Positions 16,274 to 24,907 are shown, counted from the stretch's first letter. The stretch: DNA of 37,144 nt from JADCCX01 sp031372765 (GCA_031372765.1 JANMLW010000137.1:1-37144), one strand, 5' to 3'. Translations and numbers: made by a program. The notes: generated from the sequence alone by a model not told the origin.

Positions 16274-17019
16274 CAGGCCGCGCGCTGGCATGCCCCGGCA
16301 TGGGGATCGTGCGCCTCGCTCATACGGCGGGCTCGCAGAAGGTTCTCAGGGGATAAGGTCTTTTCCGTCTCCCCCCAAGCAACTGGCGCGCGGGCAAGCA
16401 ACAGTGTCTGGGGGAAATGCTGCTTCACAACGTCCATGTCATGCAGAACAGCGATCACCGTGCGCTTTTCACCATGCCAACGCTGGATGAGCGCCAGCAA
16501 ATCCGCCGTTGTTCGCGTGTCAATGGCCGTGAAAGGTTCATCAAGCAGGATCAGTCGCGCATCCTGCAACAGGAGGCGTGCGAACAGGGCCCGCTGCAGT
16601 TGCCCCCCCGAAAGGCTGCCAATGGTGCGGTTCTCGAAGCCGGAGAGACCTACTGCACTCAGGGCATCGTGGACGGATTGTTTGCGGGAGCGGCCAAAGC
16701 CGCCAAAAAGGCCGGTACTGTTCCAAGCTCCGGCAGACACCAGATCAAACACCGGCATGGGGAATGAACGGTCAAGATCAGCAACCTGCGGAAGATAGGC
16801 TATGTCGCTTGGCTTTAATCCGGTGCAGTTGATCGCACCCTCAAGTGGCTTCAATGTTCCGGCCAGCCCTTTCAACAGGGTGGATTTTCCCGCGCCATTG
16901 GGGCCGACGACAGCAAGCAGGCTGCCCGCTTCGATGGTGCCGTCAAGATGATGCACAGCAGCACGCTGATCATAGCCGAGTGTCAGATTGTCAAACCGGA
17001 TGAGAGAGCTGCCGTTCAC
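16273..17019 (-). CDS. aztA: Zinc ABC transporter ATP-binding protein
   Basis: Cytoplasmic ATPase that powers zinc uptake through AztB. The sequence shows Walker A GPNGAGKST, a Q-loop region 'IAYLPQVADLDRSFPMPV', the signature LSGGQ, Walker B LILLDEPF and the switch His in VIAVLHDMD. Two GTG starts are possible, at 17031 and 17019. I favour 17019 (248 residues): its GTG overlaps the TGA of a small upstream ORF as GTGA, implying translational coupling, and no better site precedes 17031. It is the first recognisable gene of aztABC. A Zur-box-like operator lies about 160 bp upstream. Confidence 0.9.
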   Translation of the reverse strand: MNGSSLIRFDNLTLGYDQRAAVHHLDGTIEAGSLLAVVGPNGAGKSTLLKGLAGTLKPLEGAINCTGLKPSDIAYLPQVADLDRSFPMPVFDLVSAGAWNSTGLFGGFGRSRKQSVHDALSAVGLSGFENRTIGSLSGGQLQRALFARLLLQDARLILLDEPFTAIDTRTTADLLALIQRWHGEKRTVIAVLHDMDVVKQHFPQTLLLARAPVAWGETEKTLSPENLLRARRMSEAHDPHAGACQRAA

Positions 17020-17156
17020 GTCAAGGCCCACCAGACCGCAGCCCAGAGCAAAGATGCAATGACCCCGACGACGATCAGCCGCTCAACTGCAGACATGCGC
17101 AGCAGAGACAGTCCCGGCGACCGGACAACCACTCCATGATGATCAGAATGATCCAA
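17016..17156 (-). CDS. Candidate small single-TM protein upstream of aztA (46 aa)
   Basis: Unrecognised small ORF. It starts at TTG 17156 with GGAGG 4 nt upstream, and its TGA overlaps the GTG start of aztA. The product begins with an Asp/His cluster (LDHSDHHG; Leu read as Met), has a short basic linker with RSPGLSLLR, and ends in a hydrophobic helix (LIVVGVIASLLWAAVWWAL). An in-frame ATG at about residue 22 could give a shorter form that is essentially only the helix. A Zur-like operator and promoter lie 20-55 bp upstream, so its mRNA would be the 5' end of the azt operon. It could be a transporter accessory peptide or a leader that couples translation. Evidence is positional and compositional only. 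Confidence 0.5.
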   Translation of the reverse strand: MDHSDHHGVVVRSPGLSLLRMSAVERLIVVGVIASLLWAAVWWALT

Positions 17157-17178
17157 GGGACCTCCACAAAACTTGGTG

Positions 17179-17209
17179 ATGATATAGTGTAACAGTCAAG
17201 AAAACGCAA
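17179..17209 (-). promoter_or_regulatory. Candidate azt promoter with overlapping Zur-box-like operator
   Basis: Plus-strand 17179-17195 reads ATGATATA-G-TGTAACAG, matching 13 of 16 defined positions of ATGTTATANTATAACAT with the same 1-nt centre. On the minus strand, TTGCGT (17204-17209) and TATATC (17181-17186) are spaced by 17 bp as -35 and -10 elements. The operator would cover the -10. The start of transcription would fall near 17174, about 18 nt before the small ORF. Confidence 0.55.
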
Positions 17210-17244
17210 ATGGCCCGTCATCCTGATTGTGAATGAGGGCATGG

Positions 17245-19452
17245 CTAGAGCGGATTCTGGCGTGACAGATGAACCGCGTTCAAAACCACCAGAACTGATG
17301 AAGCAGCCATGGCGGCTCCGGCAATCGTGGGTGTCAGCAGGCCTAGAGCGGCCATTGGAATGCCGATTCCATTGAACAGAAAGGCAAACCAGAGATTCTG
17401 CCTGATAACAGTGCGCGTGGCTTTGGCAACCTGGATGGCTTTGGCAACCAGTCGCAAATCAGGTCGTATCAGCGTGATTCCGGCTGTTGCGCGTGCGGCG
17501 TCAGTGCCTGAGCCCATCGCAATCCCAAGACTTGCTGCTGCGAGCGCAGGCGTATCGTTCAAGCCATCGCCAACCATGGCTACCTTTTTGCCCGACAGTT
17601 GAAGTTTGCGCAATACCTGCACCTTATCGGCAGGCTTGAGGCCGGCGTGACAGTCAGTTATGCCCAGTTTTGCAGCGATGGCCTCCGCAGCGGGGTGGCG
17701 GTCCCCAGACAGCATGACAACGTGCATGCCCTGTGATTTGAGTGCGGCAATGGCCTGTTCTGCATGGGACCGGATGCCATCGACGAAGGCAAAAGCCCCG
17801 ATGATGCGCCCTGCCCCGGCCAGCCAGGAAATACTCTGCGCATCGCCAAACCCGGGATCCCGGTTGATGACCTGCTCCAGGACGCCCAATGAGATCCCTG
17901 CACCACGGATGAACTCCGCTGAGCCGAAAAGGGCATGGACACCATTGATGTCACCGCGCACACCCATGCCGGGAACGGCCGCGATGTTCAGGGCGGCATC
18001 TGTAGAAATATCCCGGTCAGCGGCCTCTGCCTTGATGGCGGATGCCAGCGGATGCTCACTGCCAAGAGACAGCGCAAGAGCGAGTTTCAAGGCGTCCTCA
18101 GAACCAATGCCGGGTGCCGAGATTGCAGCGATACGGGGATGGCCTTCCGTCAAGGTGCCTGTCTTGTCAAAGGCGATGGTGTCTATGCTTGCCGCCGCTT
18201 CGAGCGCATCAATGTCCCGGACCACAATGCCTGCCTTTGCGGCTACCCCGGTTCCGGCAACCAGCGCAACCGGTGTTGCCAATCCAAGGGCGCAGGGGCA
18301 GGAAATGACCAGGACCGATATGGCTGCAAGCAATGCTGTTTCGGAATATCCCAGAAACCACCATATGGCAGCAGTCGCGAGAGCAATGCACAGCACGGCA
18401 GGCACAAAATACCGCGCAATGGTGTCAACCAGTTGTTGAACGGGGGCTTTCCCAGTCTGCGCTGCATCCACCAATCGCGCTATGCGCGACAATGTGGTAT
18501 CCTCACCGACGGCTGTCGCCTCTACCGTGAGCATCCCGGTGCCATTCATGGCGCCCGCGATGATCCTTGAGCCCGCTGCCTTGATCTGCGCCGTGCTTTC
18601 GCCCGTGACAAGACTTTCATCCATCTCGCTCTGGCCCTGCGTCACGACGCCATCGGCTGCCGCTCTTTCGCCGGGCCGAACAGCAAAGTATTCGCCAAGC
18701 CTCAGCGATGAAACGTGCACGACAATCCATGCGCCATCGCGGAATGTCAGTACGGTGGAAACCTGTTCACGCTCCAGCGCAGTCAAGGCATCCGTTGTCT
18801 CGCTGCGGGCATTGGCCTCAAGCACCTTGCCCAGAAGGACAAAGGTTATGATGGCGACAGCACCCTCGAAATAGAGGGGTTCATGGGTTTGCCCACCGGT
18901 GAGCACACGCCATGTGCTGAACCCGAAAGCCGCCAATGTGCCCAATGCAACAAGTACATCCATGTTGGGCGAGCGACGCACGGTGGCCTGAACCGCCCCT
19001 TTCATAAAACGCCAGCCGCAGATGAATTGGACGGGAATGGCCAGTGCCAGTTGCATCCGGGGTGAAAGCACGGTGTTGTGTCCAAACCCCGCCATGGCAA
19101 GGCCCATATCGATCATGAACGGCACAAAGAGCAGAACCGCCAGGGCAAGCAAGGCAACTGTGCGCCGATCACTGGCGCGGCGGTCAGCATCCAGCCGTTC
19201 GCGGTCAGCCCTGCGCTGTTGGGGCGAGACAGAGCGGCTGGTTGCGCCGTAGCCAGCGGCCTCAACCACAGCAACGGCAGCGACGGGATCAACGGCGGCG
19301 CGGATATCGGCCCGCTCCAGCGATACATTGACCGTGACATTGCCCGGACCTGCCAGGCTCTCAAGCGCACGTTCAACCGTGCCCGCGCAGCCCGCGCAAT
19401 GCATCCCGGTGATATCCAGCGTCAGGACCGGAGATGGTGATGAATCAGTCAT
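17245..19452 (-). CDS. copA: Copper-type P1B ATPase (CopA-like)
   Basis: Inner-membrane P-type ATPase, probably exporting Cu+ (or Ag+) from the cytoplasm. The 735-residue product has one N-terminal heavy-metal domain with GMHCAGC (Cys19, Cys22) and eight predicted TM segments. Motifs: TGES (283-286), metal-site CPC (385-387), phosphorylated DKTGT (Asp429), HP (467-468) and GDGLND (628-633). The TM8 motif is MAASS (715-719). In TM7 the usual Tyr-Asn pair is Phe693-Asn694, a change at a Cu+-coordinating position. I chose ATG 19452 over an in-frame TTG at 19494. It lies on the same strand 5' of the zinc operon, separated by 88 bp that contain the azt promoter. No copper regulator or chaperone gene is adjacent. 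Confidence 0.92.
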   Translation of the reverse strand: MTDSSPSPVLTLDITGMHCAGCAGTVERALESLAGPGNVTVNVSLERADIRAAVDPVAAVAVVEAAGYGATSRSVSPQQRRADRERLDADRRASDRRTVALLALAVLLFVPFMIDMGLAMAGFGHNTVLSPRMQLALAIPVQFICGWRFMKGAVQATVRRSPNMDVLVALGTLAAFGFSTWRVLTGGQTHEPLYFEGAVAIITFVLLGKVLEANARSETTDALTALEREQVSTVLTFRDGAWIVVHVSSLRLGEYFAVRPGERAAADGVVTQGQSEMDESLVTGESTAQIKAAGSRIIAGAMNGTGMLTVEATAVGEDTTLSRIARLVDAAQTGKAPVQQLVDTIARYFVPAVLCIALATAAIWWFLGYSETALLAAISVLVISCPCALGLATPVALVAGTGVAAKAGIVVRDIDALEAAASIDTIAFDKTGTLTEGHPRIAAISAPGIGSEDALKLALALSLGSEHPLASAIKAEAADRDISTDAALNIAAVPGMGVRGDINGVHALFGSAEFIRGAGISLGVLEQVINRDPGFGDAQSISWLAGAGRIIGAFAFVDGIRSHAEQAIAALKSQGMHVVMLSGDRHPAAEAIAAKLGITDCHAGLKPADKVQVLRKLQLSGKKVAMVGDGLNDTPALAAASLGIAMGSGTDAARATAGITLIRPDLRLVAKAIQVAKATRTVIRQNLWFAFLFNGIGIPMAALGLLTPTIAGAAMAASSVLVVLNAVHLSRQNPL

Positions 19453-19503
19453 GTCTATCAGATGCGCGTCCGGAACGTGGTTCGCAATGTGCAACCCGCA
19501 TTT

Positions 19504-20349
19504 TCAAGCTGATACGCCTGATATGGCAGCTGCAATCTCGGCGCGGATAGGTTCCGCCGCTTGCAGGATTTTTTTGACTGCGAAGAAATCAAGAGCGCTG
19601 AAACCGGCCACTTTTGGCTGAACCAAATGAACCTTTGCCGAAGCATTGAGGATCTTTGCCTCCAGAATGGCGGATTGCATGATCTGCGAGGCTCCCAATG
19701 TGGCCTCAAGCACCGATGGCTGCACCGATGCATCCAATGTCTCGGGCCCGCCGATGACATCGACCGCAATGATCAGGTCACAAATCTCGGATAACCGATC
19801 AAAAGGTAAGGGATTTGCGGCAGCACCATCAATATGCAGCCGCTTGTTGATCTCAACGGGGCGCACAAGGCCGGGAATGGCAAGCGATGCCGCAACAGCC
19901 TTGCGGATTGATCCGGTTGAAATGGCAGCCTCGTTGCGGCCATAGAAATCGGTTGAAACGGCCACGAATGGCATGCGTAAATCGGAGAATTTATCCGGCA
20001 TTGAGGCTGGCCAGAACTCGCGTAACAGCACCTCGCCATCCATCTGCACCGCACTGCCGAATGACCCTGAGAAAATGTCCGAAAGTGACCCCACACGAGC
20101 ACGAAACAATCGGGCCATCACATCGGCCCTGTCCCGGAAGACTTTCAGGGCATGCTCGCGGATGGCCTTGGCGGAATAGCCCGCGGCATAAGCGCCGCCG
20201 ATGATGGCCCCTATGGATGTGCCGGCAATGGCAACGGGCCGGATGCCTGCCTGATCGAAGGCTTCCAGCGCCACGATATGCGCCAGACCCTTGGCTCCTC
20301 CACCGCCAAGCGCCAGGCCAATGCGGATAGGTTGCAACGTGTTGCCCAT
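19504..20349 (-). CDS. Patatin-like phospholipase
   Basis: Probable lipid acyl hydrolase with a Ser-Asp dyad (RssA/YlbK-like cytoplasmic type, 281 residues). The oxyanion-hole motif GGGGAKG is at residues 15-21, the nucleophile elbow GTSIG has Ser45, and the catalytic Asp174 is in HIDGAAANP. There is no signal peptide. The start ATG 20349 overlaps the stop of the upstream hydrolase gene (ATGA), so the two are coupled. The copper ATPase gene follows about 50 bp later on the same strand. The natural lipid substrate is unknown. Confidence 0.9.
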   Translation of the reverse strand: MGNTLQPIRIGLALGGGGAKGLAHIVALEAFDQAGIRPVAIAGTSIGAIIGGAYAAGYSAKAIREHALKVFRDRADVMARLFRARVGSLSDIFSGSFGSAVQMDGEVLLREFWPASMPDKFSDLRMPFVAVSTDFYGRNEAAISTGSIRKAVAASLAIPGLVRPVEINKRLHIDGAAANPLPFDRLSEICDLIIAVDVIGGPETLDASVQPSVLEATLGASQIMQSAILEAKILNASAKVHLVQPKVAGFSALDFFAVKKILQAAEPIRAEIAAAISGVSA

Positions 20350-21251
20350 CAGGCTTGAAAGAAGGTCAAGAGGGCTGCTGTGGTGTCCGACGCATTTTCC
20401 TCAGGCAGGAAATGCCCGCCACGAATGGACTTGCCGGTTACGCCGGGTGCATAGGGACGCCATAAGGCCAGAGGATCAGGGCTTGCTGCTGGAATGCCGG
20501 TTTGTCCCCAGATTGCCAGCATGGGACAGAGGATATGCTTTCCCGCCGCACGATCCGCATCATCCGCCTTGCGGTCAACTGTTCCACCGGCGCGGTAATC
20601 CTCGCACATGGCCTTGATGCGCGACGGGTCCCCCACAAAAGTACGGTAGTGATTGAGCGCGCGGGCATCGAAGCTCTTGAGGTTCTTTGCCTCGGTCCAG
20701 CTGGCCATGGTAACGTCGATCAGCGCCGCAGGATTGAGCTTGATCCCGTTCTCGGCAATGGGGGCCGGCTGCGCCAGCGTTTTCCAGTGCGGTGCAACAG
20801 GCGAATCCGGCACCTCGATCAGGTCCCACATCGCGGCAGTTGGCACGATATCGACAACCGCCAGCTTTGACACCCGCCCTGGATGATCCAGCGCCAGACG
20901 GTAAGCTACACGTCCACCCCGGTCATGACCCGCTATATGAGCCCGCACCAATCCAAAATGGTCCATTACAGCGATGACATCTTCCCCCATGGCGCGTTTG
21001 GAGTAGGTGACGTGCCCTGCTTCGGGGCGTGGCGCTGTTGACCAGCCATAGCCGCGCAGGTCCATGCAGATGATCTGGAAATGCCTTGCCAGCACAGGCG
21101 CAACCCGGTGCCACATCACATGTGTCTGCGGAAAGCCGTGAACAAGAACAAGTGGTGGACCTTTGCCGTGGCTACGGGCAAAAATCTTGCCTGCCGGCGC
21201 TGCTATCCAGTGGCTTTCAAAGCCTGGGAAAAGATCTGCAAGGTCTGACAT
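20349..21251 (-). CDS. Fluoroacetate-dehalogenase-like alpha/beta hydrolase
   Basis: Likely haloacetate (fluoroacetate) dehalogenase, which hydrolyses the carbon-halogen bond to give glycolate. The 300-residue product from ATG 21251 (MSDLADLFPGFESHWI) can be aligned by eye without gaps to the Rhodopseudomonas palustris enzyme RPA1163 as I remember it. Nucleophile Asp110 with Arg111 and Arg114 is in GHDRGGR; Asp134 is in VVDIVPT. The halide pocket residues are His155/Trp156 (PHWKTLAQPAP), Trp185 (MASW) and Tyr219 (CEDYRAG), and the base is His280 (GHFLPEE). All fall at the same residue numbers. The open frame extends upstream to 21320, but that part has no similarity. It is coupled to the patatin gene. 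Confidence 0.85.
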   Translation of the reverse strand: MSDLADLFPGFESHWIAAPAGKIFARSHGKGPPLVLVHGFPQTHVMWHRVAPVLARHFQIICMDLRGYGWSTAPRPEAGHVTYSKRAMGEDVIAVMDHFGLVRAHIAGHDRGGRVAYRLALDHPGRVSKLAVVDIVPTAAMWDLIEVPDSPVAPHWKTLAQPAPIAENGIKLNPAALIDVTMASWTEAKNLKSFDARALNHYRTFVGDPSRIKAMCEDYRAGGTVDRKADDADRAAGKHILCPMLAIWGQTGIPAASPDPLALWRPYAPGVTGKSIRGGHFLPEENASDTTAALLTFFQA

Positions 21252-21316
21252 CTGTTTTACCCATAGCATGATTTGAGGCACCAAGGCGCTGAAGATGACG
21301 TTCTGTCTGCGGCAGA

Positions 21317-22582
21317 TCAACCTTCAATGGCCCGCCATGCGATATCACGCCGACAAAAGCCTTCCTGCCAGTCAATCATATCAACTGCGGCATAGGCCCG
21401 CTGGCGCGCTTCCTTGATGGTTTTTCCCGTTGCGCAGACATTAAGCACGCGTCCGCCATTGGCGACGAGTTTATCGCCATCCTGTCTGGTGCCGGCATGA
21501 AACACCGTGACGCCATCAAGCCTGTCTGCGTTTTCAACACCACTGATTGTTGTGCCGCGCAAGGGTTCACCGGGGTAACCCTGGGCTGCCAACACAACTG
21601 TTATGGCAGGGTCCGGCGACCATTCTACATCAACGTCAGTCAATTGCCCTTCGGCGCAGGCCAGCAGCATTGCCAGAAGATCGCTTTTCAGGCGCAACAT
21701 GAGCACTTGACACTCGGGGTCCCCAAAACGGGCATTATACTCGATCAGTCTTGGACCGGTCCTGGTCAACATGAGGCCTGCAAAGAGCACGCCTGAACAG
21801 GGCATGCCGCGCCGCACCATTTCTCGTGCTGTAGGGAGAATGATCCGCTCCATGACTTTTGCTTCCATGGCTGCGTCAAACACCGGAGCGGGAGAATATG
21901 CCCCCATGCCGCCAGTATTGGGGCCGGTGTCCCCATCGCCGACCCGTTTGTGATCCTGAGCAGCGGTAAGCGCCACCGCCTGCTGACCATGCGCGATTGC
22001 GAAGAAGCTGACCTCCTCACCTTCCATGAATTCCTCGATGACAACCACGGCATCAGCGCCAAACTGTCCGGCAAACATCCCGTCGATGGTCCCATTGGCT
22101 TCTTCAACGGTTTCCGCAACAACAACACCCTTGCCTGCTGCAAGCCCATCGTATTTCACCACGATGGGAGCGCCTGTGTTGTGCACATAGTCCTTGGCAG
22201 CAGCCGCATTGGTGAATCGTCCATAGGCAGCCGTCGGAATACCGGCAGCATCGCAAACAGACTTGGTGAAGGCTTTCGACCCCTCCAGCTGTGCCGCCGC
22301 CTTGCCATGACCGAACACCTTGATGCCAACGGCTCGAAGGTCATCTGCCAAGCCCGCCACCAGTGGGGCTTCGGGTCCAATAACCACGAGATCGATGTGC
22401 GTGTCATGACAGAACGCGACGACAGCAGCGTGATCGGTGATTTCAAGCGTGATATTCTCGCCAAATCGCGCGGTTCCAGGATTTCCTGGCGCAATGAACA
22501 GTTTTTTGAGCTTTGGGCTCCTGGCAAGAGCCATGGCGAGGGCATGCTCGCGGCCACCTGATCCGATCAACAGGACGTGCAT
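21317..22582 (-). CDS. purD: Phosphoribosylamine-glycine ligase (GAR synthetase)
   Basis: Second step of purine synthesis: ATP-dependent joining of phosphoribosylamine and glycine. The 421-residue product begins MHVLLIGSGGREHALAMAL, the family's N-terminal dinucleotide-like fold. 'VVIGPEAPLVAGL' follows, then an ATP-grasp domain with GAPIVVKYDGLAAGKGV, 'DGDTGPNTGGMGAYSP' and 'IEYNARFGDPECQ'. The start ATG is preceded by GAGG at about 5 nt. It is divergent from xseA, with 87 bp between starts, and lies upstream of the dehalogenase-like gene on the same strand. Confidence 0.97.
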   Translation of the reverse strand: MHVLLIGSGGREHALAMALARSPKLKKLFIAPGNPGTARFGENITLEITDHAAVVAFCHDTHIDLVVIGPEAPLVAGLADDLRAVGIKVFGHGKAAAQLEGSKAFTKSVCDAAGIPTAAYGRFTNAAAAKDYVHNTGAPIVVKYDGLAAGKGVVVAETVEEANGTIDGMFAGQFGADAVVVIEEFMEGEEVSFFAIAHGQQAVALTAAQDHKRVGDGDTGPNTGGMGAYSPAPVFDAAMEAKVMERIILPTAREMVRRGMPCSGVLFAGLMLTRTGPRLIEYNARFGDPECQVLMLRLKSDLLAMLLACAEGQLTDVDVEWSPDPAITVVLAAQGYPGEPLRGTTISGVENADRLDGVTVFHAGTRQDGDKLVANGGRVLNVCATGKTIKEARQRAYAAVDMIDWQEGFCRRDIAWRAIEG

Positions 22583-22669
22583 TTTGCCTCGAAAGGTAAG
22601 TTATTGATGCTGCGCTCTAGCAGCGAATCTGTCGGCGTTCTACAGGGGTAATGGCAATCACGAAACAGC

Positions 22670-24181
22670 ATGACCGAAGAAGCATCCAATCTACCGGAAA
22701 TATCAGTCTCGGAGCTTTCCGGTGCCATCAAGCGCACGGTGGAAGACGCTTTTGGCTATGTGCGCGTGCGGGGTGAAATTTCCGGCTATCGCGGGCCATC
22801 TGCCTCTGGCCATGTCTATTTTGGCCTCAAGGACCAGTCTGCAAAAATCGATGCGGTGATCTGGAAGGGTGTTTTCGGACGCATGAAGGTGAGGCCCGAA
22901 GACGGTCTTGAGGTGATTGCCACCGGCAAGGTATCGACCTTTCCCGGATCATCAAAGTATCAGCTGATCGTCGAGGCCATGGAACCCGCTGGCGTGGGTG
23001 CTTTGCTGGCGCAGCTGGAGGAGCGACGCAAGAGATTGGCCGCAGAGGGGCTTTTTGATGCTGCGCGCAAGCAACTGCTTCCTTACATGCCACGGGTGAT
23101 TGGCGTCATCACTTCACCCACAGGTGCTGTTATCCGCGACATTATCCACCGGATCAGTGATCGCTTTCCGCTGCATATCCTTGTCTGGCCCGTGCGGGTG
23201 CAGGGCGAGACCAGCAGTGTGGAAGTGGCCTCAGGTATACGCGGATTCAATGCGCTGGAAAAAGGGGGAGCCATTCCCCGGCCTGATGTGCTGGTGGTAG
23301 CACGCGGTGGCGGCTCTCTCGAAGACCTCTGGGGCTTCAACGAGGAGATCGTGGTTCGGGCGGCAGCCGAGAGCGACATACCGCTTGTATCCGCCGTGGG
23401 CCACGAAACGGACTGGACATTGATTGATCAGGCCGCTGATTTGCGTGCGCCGACGCCGACAGGTGCTGCGGAAATGATCGTGCCCGTACGGTCGGAACTG
23501 CTGGCAACAACGGCCGACCTTGGTAACCGGCTGAATGGCGGGTTGCGGCGGCTGGTCGAGCGGCGCAGGGCTGATCTCCGGGCTGTCTCCCGGGCGCTTC
23601 CGGGCGCTGAAACTCTGCTGGCTCAGCCACGTCAACGGCTTGATATTGCCGCCGGTAAACTGCCAAGCGTCCTGCAGCAAGGTTTGCGGTTGCGGCAGGT
23701 GCGCTTGTCCCAATTGGAAACGCGGTTGCAGAAACTCTCCCCGCGCACAGCACTTGCGCAGCGCCGGGGGCGACTGGATTCAGTTGGGGAGCGCTTGCGG
23801 AATGCCCTTGCGGGACGTTTATCCCGCGCCCGGACGGACATAACCCAGCAACGCGAACGTGTCCTGGGCGTCAGCGCCCGCATGAATCCAGCGATGCGCC
23901 GTTATCTGGTCAACCGGGCTGATCGGCTTCTTGCAACCACCAAACTGTTTGATAGCCTCAATTATACAAGCGTTCTCAAACGTGGCTTTGCGCTGGTACG
24001 AGATGACCGTGGACAGCCAATCCGCCGGGTTGCGATGGCGCAGGCAGGCAATCGGATTTCCGTGCAGGTATCGGATGGCACCTTTGATGCGCTGGTTGCT
24101 GGCAAAGATTCGGGCGGCACGCCACAACCGCGCAAAACAGGGCGGCCTTCTCCAGAACCACTGAATGATCTCTTTGGGTAG
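22670..24181 (+). CDS. xseA: Exodeoxyribonuclease VII large subunit
   Basis: Catalytic subunit of the metal-independent single-strand exonuclease ExoVII, which works with XseB in mismatch repair and DNA clean-up. The 503-residue product has the N-terminal OB fold ('VRVRGEISGYRGPSASGHVY', 'GLEVIATGKVSTFPGSSKYQ'). The core has 'VITSPTGAVIRDI', 'VARGGGSLEDLWGFNEE' and 'AVGHETDWTLIDQAADLRAP'. Long helical, Arg-rich coiled regions follow. The C-terminal 'YTSVLKRGFALVRD' block is the conserved end of the family. xseB is not in the window. It starts divergently from purD and ends 3 bp before the nucleotidyltransferase gene. Confidence 0.96.
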   Translation: MTEEASNLPEISVSELSGAIKRTVEDAFGYVRVRGEISGYRGPSASGHVYFGLKDQSAKIDAVIWKGVFGRMKVRPEDGLEVIATGKVSTFPGSSKYQLIVEAMEPAGVGALLAQLEERRKRLAAEGLFDAARKQLLPYMPRVIGVITSPTGAVIRDIIHRISDRFPLHILVWPVRVQGETSSVEVASGIRGFNALEKGGAIPRPDVLVVARGGGSLEDLWGFNEEIVVRAAAESDIPLVSAVGHETDWTLIDQAADLRAPTPTGAAEMIVPVRSELLATTADLGNRLNGGLRRLVERRRADLRAVSRALPGAETLLAQPRQRLDIAAGKLPSVLQQGLRLRQVRLSQLETRLQKLSPRTALAQRRGRLDSVGERLRNALAGRLSRARTDITQQRERVLGVSARMNPAMRRYLVNRADRLLATTKLFDSLNYTSVLKRGFALVRDDRGQPIRRVAMAQAGNRISVQVSDGTFDALVAGKDSGGTPQPRKTGRPSPEPLNDLFG

Positions 24182-24184
24182 GCC

Positions 24185-24907
24185 ATGACAAAACACGCAA
24201 TATCCAACGCAATGGTGCTGGCTGCTGGCCTGGGAACGCGCATGCGTCCGATCACAGACACACTGCCAAAACCGCTGATCCCAGTCGCGGGAAAGGCGCT
24301 GATTGACTACATTCTCGGTTATTGTCGCGCTGCCAATGTTGAACAGGCTGTGGTCAATGTTCATTATCTTGCTGAACAGATGGAAGCACATCTGACAGAT
24401 GTGACATCCCCACGGATCGTGATTTCGGATGAACGGGCCGCCCTGCTGGACTCCGGTGGTGGTGTAAAGATGGCCTTGCCATACCTTGGCCAGAATCCGT
24501 TTTTCATCATGAATGCAGATGCCATCTGGGTGGATGGCCCATATCCCAGCCTGATACGCCTGTCCGACCACTGGAACCCTGAAACCATGGATATCCTGCT
24601 GTTGCTGGCGCATACCTCAAGCGCCACAGGCTGGGGCAACAGGGGTGACTTCGCCATGGATCAGACTGGCCGCCTGACCCGCGCCAACAAGAACGAGATA
24701 ACGCCGTTTGTTTATGCTGGAGCAGGCATCTGGAAACCTGAGCTGTTTGCGGACCGCCCTGATGTGTTCTCGCTCAACCGATTGTTTGACGAGGCCATTG
24801 ACAAGGAGCGCCTGCACGGACTGCGCCTCGACGGGGTGTGGATGCACGTCGGCACACCCGATGCCATCCCCGAAGCAGAAAAAGCCATTATCCGGAGTGC
24901 GCGTTGA
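24185..24907 (+). CDS. MurNAc-1-phosphate uridylyltransferase-like nucleotidyltransferase
   Basis: Sugar-phosphate nucleotidyltransferase of 240 residues, resembling MurU of the MurNAc/cell-wall recycling route, which makes UDP-MurNAc from MurNAc-1-phosphate. The motif LAAGLGTRMRPITDTLPKPL is at residues 12-31 with the pyrophosphorylase signature, and 'NADAIWVDG' holds the metal-binding Asp. In many alphaproteobacteria this gene lies in a tsaE-amgK-murU-addB-addA cluster. Here addB follows, overlapping by 4 bp (TTGA), but xseA rather than amgK precedes it, so a MurNAc kinase partner must be elsewhere or absent. The substrate is an inference from family and place. Confidence 0.82.
   Translation: MTKHAISNAMVLAAGLGTRMRPITDTLPKPLIPVAGKALIDYILGYCRAANVEQAVVNVHYLAEQMEAHLTDVTSPRIVISDERAALLDSGGGVKMALPYLGQNPFFIMNADAIWVDGPYPSLIRLSDHWNPETMDILLLLAHTSSATGWGNRGDFAMDQTGRLTRANKNEITPFVYAGAGIWKPELFADRPDVFSLNRLFDEAIDKERLHGLRLDGVWMHVGTPDAIPEAEKAIIRSAR

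Noticed and set aside
24838..24903. Upstream ATG for addB
   Set aside because: It lies inside the conserved end of the nucleotidyltransferase gene; TTG 24904 with an upstream CGGAG and a stop-start overlap is better.
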